NCBI GenBank assembly: GCA_036346255.1
Contig: CM070632.1
Location: 22,089,408 to 22,153,407 of the forward strand
Source of the DNA: Ampelocalamus luodianensis
Taxonomy: Eukaryota > Streptophyta > Magnoliopsida > Poales > Poaceae
Direction of reading: 5' to 3'
DNA: 64,000 nucleotides
The notes under the pieces are model-generated. The model worked only from the letters and a program-made list of their open reading frames with translations. It searched no databases and was not told the origin of the DNA. Positions 57,508 to 64,000 of this stretch are shown here, in pieces. Position 1 is the stretch's first letter. Each line of letters begins with the position of its first letter. Made by a program: the position numbers and the translations under genes.

Positions 57508-57820
57508 TAGTGGTGTCCAAATGGACCACCTGGCACAGCACAGCACGGTGTTCGTGCTAGCATGGGCCCGATATGGCTGGTCCGGCTAACTAAATGGGAC
57601 GTGTCGTGCCGACCCGTGGGCCGAGATGCTGATTCAAACACGGCACATTGGCCTCTCGAGCCGTGCCAAGCCGGCCGACAACAGTACTGGGCACGATAAT
57701 CCCGGCCGCCTCCGCTCGACCCAGCACAACAACAGTGTCGGGTCATGCCGTGTTTAGGTCAGACTAACAGTTCCGTGCTTCGAGCCAGATCGAGCGGCAC
57801 GGCCTATTTAGACAGCTCTA
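57508..57820. mobile_element. Short hAT-like element
   Basis: The left end TAGTGGTGTCCAAATGGACC and the right end in reverse complement, TAGAGCTGTCTAAATAGGCC, are imperfect inverted repeats, with GGCACGG-rich interior like the element at 51435. The 8-base flanks TACATTCT and CACATTAG agree at only five positions, so the target duplication is weak. Confidence 0.6.
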
Positions 57821-57855
57821 CACATTAGCTTGCGCGCAAAACCCTAGCGCCCACC

Positions 57856-57913
57856 ATGGCTTCCACCTCCACCGCCTTCGTGGACAGCGCCTTCGTTGAC
57901 ATGCTGATACTTG
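57856..57913 (+). other. First-exon-like sequence abutting the LAG1 fragment
   Basis: AAAACCCTAGCGCCCACC precedes an ATG at 57856. The frame reads MASTSTAFVDSAFVDMLIL and meets a donor-like G/GTGAGA after 57913. The leader resembles those of many grass housekeeping genes. It lies antisense to LAG1 and overlaps its third exon by three bases. No downstream exon was found. It may be the start of another gene joined here by a rearrangement, or chance. Confidence 0.3.
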
Positions 57914-60900
57914 GTGAGACATGGATACTCCAAAGTCTGAACGCCTTGTTTCCCAGAACAGTAGAGCAAAGATGGAGTATGTGTAAAATCCATCGGCGTA
58001 CATATATACAGCTTTAAGCTTCAATCTGGAAGAAGAGAAAAAAAACTCAATATTGAAGCCCTTTCTCAAGAATATGCAAAGTTGGAACATAAGCATTATT
58101 TTATCTCACTTCATCTTTTGATCAGGCCAGAGCTGTTCTCCAGGTCCCACCCAAAAGTATCTTGTGTTCTTGAACCATAGCGTGTTGTACGTCACAGATA
58201 AAGAAAGTAATTCTCCTGAGAGAAAGTAAATACGTTTCCATGCTGACCCCTTAAATTTATTGATTTTCTTTCTGTCATCTGTTTCAGCATCAAGTTTGAG
58301 ACATTCCTTTCCAAGGACTAGTCTTGCCAAAATCTGTGAATCAAATGTGAAAACTCGAATAAGCACAAAATACAATAAAGAAAAATTAGTGCGGCAGGAC
58401 TGTTGCATGTCGAGCATTGCATTCACCTAATTCTCATGGATCTCCTGCCATCACCATTGCTATTGCCATATTGACTACGTTTAGCAAAATGATTGTCGTA
58501 GTAATTTCAAGTGATGGCAAATGCAAATACGCAATGGCAATGCCTTTATTTGAAAGGAAGTATGGTGGTACGAAACATGGTTACCGCTGACTGCTTGTTT
58601 TGCCTCAGAAAACTAGATGTTGCTATCCCTGTTAAGCTGTCATGACTTGGTTAGTATAATGGAGTACCATATGGCTAGTCTATACTATGCAAAAACCTTA
58701 ATTGTAAGTTGTGACATTAATTTCCTACGTTCTTGAAGTAGAATTAGTTCTATCAGGGAATTTATCAATCTGCTTAGAATGTATTCTATTTATATTTGAA
58801 TTGCACAAGACTAGGAATGCTAGTATCCTGCAACTCATGTCAATATGTTGTCCTTATTTGCTTTTGAACTTTCCCGTAACCAAGATCAAAACAGATTAAG
58901 GCTAGTTACTAAACATGAAGTATAACTGGAGTAAGGACGTCATAGTTCAATACCACAGTTAGTGATGAGAGGAACCGAGATGCTTCTGAGGTACCAACAT
59001 ACCAGAAAACTTTACCAAAAGGGTTGGCATTTATAGAGAACCACCATTCATTCTACATGGAAACAACCGTGACTCCCCGAGCAGATTTGCCACAAATTAC
59101 GAGACTGTTTTGTAGTGCACGCTTCATTTGGTTAATCATGAAATCAGAGTTTTTAAGCTCATATAACACTGTTGATGACCGTAGTAGTAATTTTAGCTCC
59201 CTCCCAACATCATAATAAAAATAACACTACGAACTTACCGGCACTTGACACATGCCAAGTCCAGTCCTAGAGAGCCGGATTCTCCTCCAACATGCTCCTA
59301 AAGCAGGGCCCGGAGCTACCTTGTCCGTGCCCCTACCTTGTCCGTGCCCCAGTGCTGTTCTAATACTGCTGCTGCTTGTTGGTAATGCGATGATCAGAGG
59401 GAATGGGCGTTGGTAAAGGAGCCAAAGAGGGGAGCACATCGTCAAAAGGGCACTCGTTTAGTTATTGCATCTGCACTGCACATCTGCAGCACAAAAAAGG
59501 ATGCACCCTACGCTAGCCTTCTGCAGGATGTTTGTCATCACCAGCTTTGCGTTTGGACTTTTTTTCATTAGGATACTGCATTTTTTTTCCTTGCATTTTG
59601 TACTGTTCGTGTGTAGATGCCAAACCAGCATTCAGAGCATTCAATCAACGCATGATCGTGTTTGGTCGCTTCGGTGAGTATGCTTGCCTCTGTCTAGTCT
59701 AGTCCATGATGTTGGATTTAACACTACCTCCCTGGATGATTGCTGCGAGGTGAGGTACACTCACTACTGCATCCAGCTCTTGACGCATGCCTGTTTCTTT
59801 GCCTCGTCGTTTTGATGTTTCTGCTAATTCTTCGGCGTAATCATTTGTGCTGCGCACGGGAAATATTCATATATGGGAATGCGTAACTATTGCTTTGTTT
59901 CTCTACTGTTTGGAGCTATTGGAATTTTTTTTTATTTGGCCTATGCTGCCACTTCAACTTTAAAATCTGCGAAATTAGTCCATACCGAGCGCAAAAGAAC
60001 CGTATGCCGACATGTGTCTTTTTTCGCACTCTGGCGCGGAACAACAGTGCTCAGTACGACAGGCCAGGTGGGCGTGGGAACTAGGCAGGCGGCGCGGAAG
60101 GTGGCCAGCCCGGCGAATTGCCGCGCCACCGGCGGGGAAACGGGAAACGGGGAACGACCGCATGCATTAAATGAAGTTGGATCCCTCGCATGCATGTGTC
60201 ATTACATGTACTAATTCCGCATGCATCATGTACTAATTCCGCATGCATTAAATGAAATGAAGTTCGATCGCATGCATGCATGTATTAAATTCGATCCTGC
60301 CGCGCTCCGGTGGCGCGGAATCTGCTCGGGCCCACGACGTTCCACGCCCACCCAACTTGCCGCGTTGAGCATCGGCGTTCCGCGCGCCCTGAGCGTAGGA
60401 AGAGACACGTGTCGGTCTCTGGTTCTTTCGTACTCGACAAGGGGGCAGTTTCACAAATTTGATGCCAAATGTGCTAGTTTTGCAATTAAGGTGGTAGTAT
60501 GGGGCCAATTTTTTTTTAAAAAAATGAGCTATTGCTGCATGCCTACATGCTCGCCCTCCAGAGTCAATAATTTCCGTGATCATTAGGCCCGGTAGGGCAC
60601 CTCGCCAATTACCAGCAAGCAGCCGCAGCATTAGAGCAAATGCAATACCGTGCCACAGTGCGGTAATACCGTGCTCCGGGGGCACGAACTAGTTATGTCC
60701 AGCCCCTAAGGACACAGACGAGCTAGATCCGGCTTCCAGAGCCTGGATTTACCATGTGGTACGCGGGGGAATAGTGTTGTGCCCCAGGGGCACGGTAGAG
60801 GGGAGTCCGCCCCCAGGGACCGGACTTGGTGAGATGTCAAGCGTCGACAGATCTGTGATGTCATTTTTGGTATTGACGTCAGGAGAAGGCTAAAATTGCT

Positions 60901-61968
60901 ATTGCGGCCATCAACAATGTCATATGAGCCAAAAGGTTAGCACAACAAGTTACACGTTAAGATGCTTAAAGGTGTCATGTTTACCCAGAGGGGCAATTTG
61001 CTCACTGACACCGTAAAGATCCCACAAGTTGAAAAATACCATTGGTGTATCACTAACTTAGCTCTATGACCCACATATCATCCTCACATTAGATGTTATT
61101 TTCAATTTGTACATCTTTGTAACGATCCTGAGCAAATTTCCATTACCCAAAAAGACGAGGGTGACATCTACAAACATATCTCAGACAAAATCAAGGCTAT
61201 TGGGCATTTCTTTTGGGGTTAAGATCTCTCCTCACGACAGCTTTCAGTGAGCACTTACTGAATTTGCTATAACTTTGGCCACTGGTAATCTGGAACATCT
61301 TCCTGTTCTGAAGGAAGGACGAAGATAAACATTTCATTCTGAAACATATGTATATAATCTAACTCAGTTTGACTGCTATAAAAAAATGCCAAGCCTACGA
61401 ACACTACATTAGAACGTCCAGAGAAATGGCCTCCCGGTAGCAGAACGGAAACATTTAGGTACAATTCATCTCAGCTCAAGTCATGCAACGAAGGCATCTC
61501 ATGCCAATGAATGGACAGGAAGACAGTAGTAGTACCGAGCGCCAAGTCAACATTTACACACCCACATACCACAACAATAGCACCCACTATAAAGTGAAAA
61601 TTTTATGTACACAGATTCAACTCAAATCAATTCGACATATGCAATGCTTCAAGGTCCAACTTTTACTTTAAAAACAACACCAATTCAACCAACAGGGCTC
61701 AATTTTCCCAGCTAAAACAAGCTCAGATTGATCAGCAGAACAAAAACAGCAATATTCCCCAGCATTTACCATCTACAGTACATCCGAATCTTCCAGGCCC
61801 AAGAAACCAGACAAGTACCTCGAAGACGAAGCAGTCGAGGAGGAACCGGACTGCGGGGAAGAAGGCAACGAGGAAGGGGAGCACGGCGAAGTCGCCGTAC
61901 GCCGGGTAGGCCTCCGCCTCCCAGTCCACCGGCGACGACCCCAAGAGTAGCTCTGCGAGGGCCGCCAT
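57911..61968 (-). pseudogene. Truncated LAG1-type ceramide synthase (exons 1-3 only)
   Basis: Minus-strand exons are 61819-61968 (start codon at 61968), 58110-58333 and 57911-58025, joined in phase by GT-AG introns to 163 codons. The product begins MAALAELLLGSSPVDWEAEA and continues FFPAVRFLLDCFVFE, then ILARLVLGKECLKL, FKGSAWKRIYFLSGELL, NTRYFWVGPGEQLWPDQ and VYMYADGFYTYSIFALLFWE, closing with TRRSDFGVSMSHQ. This is the order of plant LAG1 homologues (LOH), ER membrane enzymes that acylate sphingoid bases to make ceramides. Family members have about 300 residues; the second half of the TLC domain, with the conserved histidine/aspartate region, is missing. After the exon-3 donor at 57910 only about 90 bases remain before a hAT element, and no further exon was found to the left. 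Exons 4 onward were probably lost by rearrangement. No stops occur in the three exons, so the loss may be recent. Confidence 0.85.
59235..60855. repeat. Nested inverted repeats in LAG1 intron 1
   Basis: An outer pair, about 59240-59375 and 60700-60850, is inverted: CTTGACACATGCCAAGTCC on the left corresponds to CTTGACATCTCACCAAGTCC on the right in reverse complement. An inner pair, about 59940-60140 and 60295-60510, is also inverted. It shares GTGGGCGTGG, GCGCGGAA, CGACACGTGTC-like and TTGGCC-plus-T-run segments. Between the inner arms lie many CATGCATG motifs. This looks like one foldback transposon inside another, with no coding sequence. Limits are approximate. Confidence 0.55.
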
Positions 61969-62152
61969 TGCGAAGCAACCACCCCCGAGGACCGCAGCGG
62001 TTCTTGGACTTGGGCACAACTAAGCTAGTGGGAGAGGAGGGATCCAGACGACGACGAGGAGAGCGAGTGCCGCCAAGATTTAGAGGATCTGTTCGCGTCC
62101 TGGAAATGGAATAGATCCAGCAATCCTTGCTTGGATTGGCTTGGGTCGTCTC
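61969..62152 (-). promoter_or_regulatory. Residual LAG1 5' flank
   Basis: About 180 bases separate the LAG1 start codon from a copia LTR inserted at 62153. Any native promoter beyond that point is displaced. I saw no clear TATA box in the interval. Confidence 0.45.
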
Positions 62153-62365
62153 TGTTAAAAGAATAGATAAGTTTATATCTCCTAGAATCAGAAGTTTGAA
62201 CCTTCGACGTTACAACCGCAAACTTCTGATTCTCTGAATATTTTCAGTTTGTTGTCAATAGTGTGTACTGTAGCATATCCGGCAAAGTATATATAAAGAG
62301 TTGATCAACGCCGTGCTATTCTGCGGGGTTCCCATCTATTCTCTTATTCTTGAGTTTTCTTTACA
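62153..62365 (+). repeat. Copia LTR (213 bp)
   Basis: TGTTAAAAGAATAG to CTTTACA, directly followed by the primer-binding site TGGTATCAGAGCC (62366-62378). It contains a 14-bp inverted repeat, GAATCAGAAGTTTG and CAAACTTCTGATTC, and a TATATATAAAGAG motif near 62290. No second LTR is present in the window. Confidence 0.85.
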
Positions 62366-62378
62366 TGGTATCAGAGCC

Positions 62379-62905
62379 TCAAAACTCTTCACCGAGATGT
62401 CAACCTCAGGATCGATCGCCAACTCTACTGCTTCCGCAATCACATCCGCCGCCGCCGATGTTCTGCCCATACCCTCATTTGGTCACTTCATCAATGTGAA
62501 GTTGACCTCGGAGAACTACCTCCTATGGAAGGCACAATTGCTTCCATACCTCTGTGGCCAATATCTTCTTGGCTATGTAGATGGAACCGTCGTGGCTCCA
62601 GATCGGTTGATCGTAGCTACCACGATAGAAGGTGGATAGCAACAACCAAATCATGCATATCTGATTTGGGTGCAGGAGGACCAACTGGTGCTCAGCGCTC
62701 TGCTCTCCTCTCTCTCTGAGCAGGTGCTGGCTCAAGTCCTCTTCCTCTCCACATCCCGTCAGGTATGGGTTGCATTGGAGAGCATGTTCTCATCTGGATC
62801 ACGAGCACGGGTGATTCAAATCAAGTGTCAACTTCACACGACACAGAAGAAAGACTCTTCCATGCTAGAGTATTTCAACAAAGTCAAACGTCTAGCAGAT
62901 ATGTT
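62379..62905 (+). pseudogene. Copia gag fragment
   Basis: The frame starting near 62398 (MSTSGSIANS) includes FINVKLTSENYLLWKAQLLP and YLLGYVDGTV, then a TAG stop near 62639, then VLSALLSSLSEQVLAQVLF, the VWVALESMFSS block and QIKCQLHTTQKKDSSMLEYF. This is the UBN2-type gag of plant copia elements. The frame is disrupted by the stop and ends abruptly at KVKRLADML, where gypsy sequence takes over. Confidence 0.85.
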
Positions 62906-63286
62906 GGCTCCTCGATATGTCGGTCCCTACCGCGTCATCGAGAAGAAGGGAGCCGCTGCTCACAAGTTGAGTTGCTCGCCGCACTTGCGGGTACATGATG
63001 TGTTCCATGTGTCCCACTAAAGAAATGCCTCCGTGTTCCAACCGAGGAAGCTCCGCTGGAAACTCTTGATGTCCGGAGGATTTGACCTACCGCGAGTATC
63101 CTGCTCGCATCCTTGAAGAAGTCGAACGAAGGACTAGGAATCGCTCCATTAAGTTCCTTAAGGTTCATGGTCGAATCATTCCGAGGATGAAGCTACCGGG
63201 AGCGAAAGATCGCCTCCGTGCGCACTACCCTCTTTCTTTTTCGAGTGAGATAAATCTCGTGACGAGATTTTTGTAAGGGGAGGTTT
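62905..63286 (+). pseudogene. Ty3/gypsy integrase C-terminus with chromodomain, decayed
   Basis: It starts within PRYVGPYRVIEKKG, the conserved integrase C-terminal (GPY/F) module, followed by LRVHDVFHVSH. A one-base loss then shifts the frame near 63012, and further shifts follow near 63075 and 63170. Chromodomain-like sequence YPARILEEVERRTRNRSIKF is visible at about 63093-63155. A purine-rich AAGGGGAGG and a small hairpin (AAATCTCGTGACGAGATTT) precede the LTR. This is the 3' end of a chromovirus of the Tekay type. Confidence 0.85.
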
Positions 63287-64000
63287 TGTAACATCCCAAA
63301 TTCTGACTTGTGTTTCAAATGTAAGAAAATGAGTAGAAATTAAAACTTTTTCTTACGTCATGTATTTTCTGTGTGTACTAAACAATTATTGTACAAGAGT
63401 ATGGAAATACAAAGTCACAAGTCTGTTGATCCAAATCTTGGTCCTCCAAAAACAATCTTGTCCAATCTTGTGATCCTTCTCGGGAAATATTTTTTCCTAA
63501 GTTCTTGGGATGGTTTGTGGCCCCTCTGAAAAATTTCACAATTTTTAGAAATTGTTTGAATAGTTTTAAGGGTCAGTCAAACTTGTTTGACTTGTAGTCA
63601 AACCCTAGCTCAAGGCATTGTATAATTTCTGGAGAAAAATGCTCAGCATAAAACCTCTAGAAATTTTATGCAAGGTCCATCTCAAGGTTAGCAAGCCATC
63701 ACAAAATTTCATAAAATTTGGAGTTAGTTTGCTACCTCAAATAAATCCCCAAGTCTCACTTTTAATTTCAAAGTCAAATTTGATTCACTGCTCTCGTCCG
63801 CACTGTGTCCTGCTCGTGCTAACCGGCTTGGTCAAACCAACTAACAAGACCCAGCCCGAGCCCGTGCAACCTCGCCACTTCCCGCACCCTTGGATCTCAA
63901 TCCAACCGCAAAGACCTCCTCTCGGTCTTTGTAAAGATCTCCACCCGCACGACCTCCTCATGTTCTATTTTCAAAGACAACCTCGAGGACCTCCCTAGGA
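63287..64000 (+). repeat. 3' LTR of a chromovirus, cut by the window edge
   Basis: It begins TGTAACATCCCAAATTCTGA directly after the polypurine tract. The first ten bases match the starts of LTR A (32179) and, for nine bases, the solo LTR at 8236. The sequence continues to the last base of the window with a GC-richer stretch from about 63790, probably the region before the TATA box. Confidence 0.8.

Overview
This is nuclear DNA from a plant, most probably a grass of the rice tribe (Oryza or a close relative). The grounds are spliced genes with GT-AG introns, GC-rich first exons, Stowaway-type MITEs, paired elements set in (TA)n tracts like the rice Micron family, and dense nested LTR retrotransposons. 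There are no operons, ribosome binding sites or other microbial features, and I saw no tRNA or rRNA gene.

Three gene loci are recognisable. A TBC-domain Rab GTPase-activating protein lies on the plus strand in eight coding exons (26610-31057) and looks intact. MPC1, a mitochondrial pyruvate carrier subunit, lies on the plus strand in four exons (52572-55128) and also looks intact; its first intron holds a miniature LTR retrotransposon. A LAG1-type ceramide synthase lies on the minus strand (57911-61968) but keeps only its first three coding exons. The genes are unrelated housekeeping functions and do not form a pathway.

The rest is mostly transposon DNA. Positions 1-4850 hold the gag and 5' LTR of a minus-strand Ty3/gypsy element. 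Positions 4860-6660 hold a TTGCAACAT repeat tract with a 447-bp tandem duplication. Positions 6721-19546 are a three-level nest: a hAT-like element contains a Ty1/copia element, which contains a 6.0-kb solo gypsy LTR, each level with a target-site duplication. Positions 19800-21190 hold two Micron-like elements between (TA)n tracts, followed by a Stowaway MITE and a second TGCAACA-rich tract.

After the TBC gene come two oppositely oriented LTR fragments of one gypsy family (32179-36430), duplicated gene fragments (36473-37405), an RNase H-like remnant (37468-37960), a near-perfect 170-bp hairpin (38988-39160) and a 1.7-kb solo LTR (39652-41344). Positions 41858-51111 are a Mutator-like element carrying a plant mobile domain (PMD) sequence, interrupted by a complete LTR retrotransposon (45202-50514). 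hAT-type elements flank MPC1 and the broken LAG1 gene. The window ends in a copia gag sequence fused to the 3' end of a chromodomain gypsy element, whose LTR runs off the edge.

Element boundaries supported by target-site duplications are firm. Family names rest on motifs read by eye, not on database searches.
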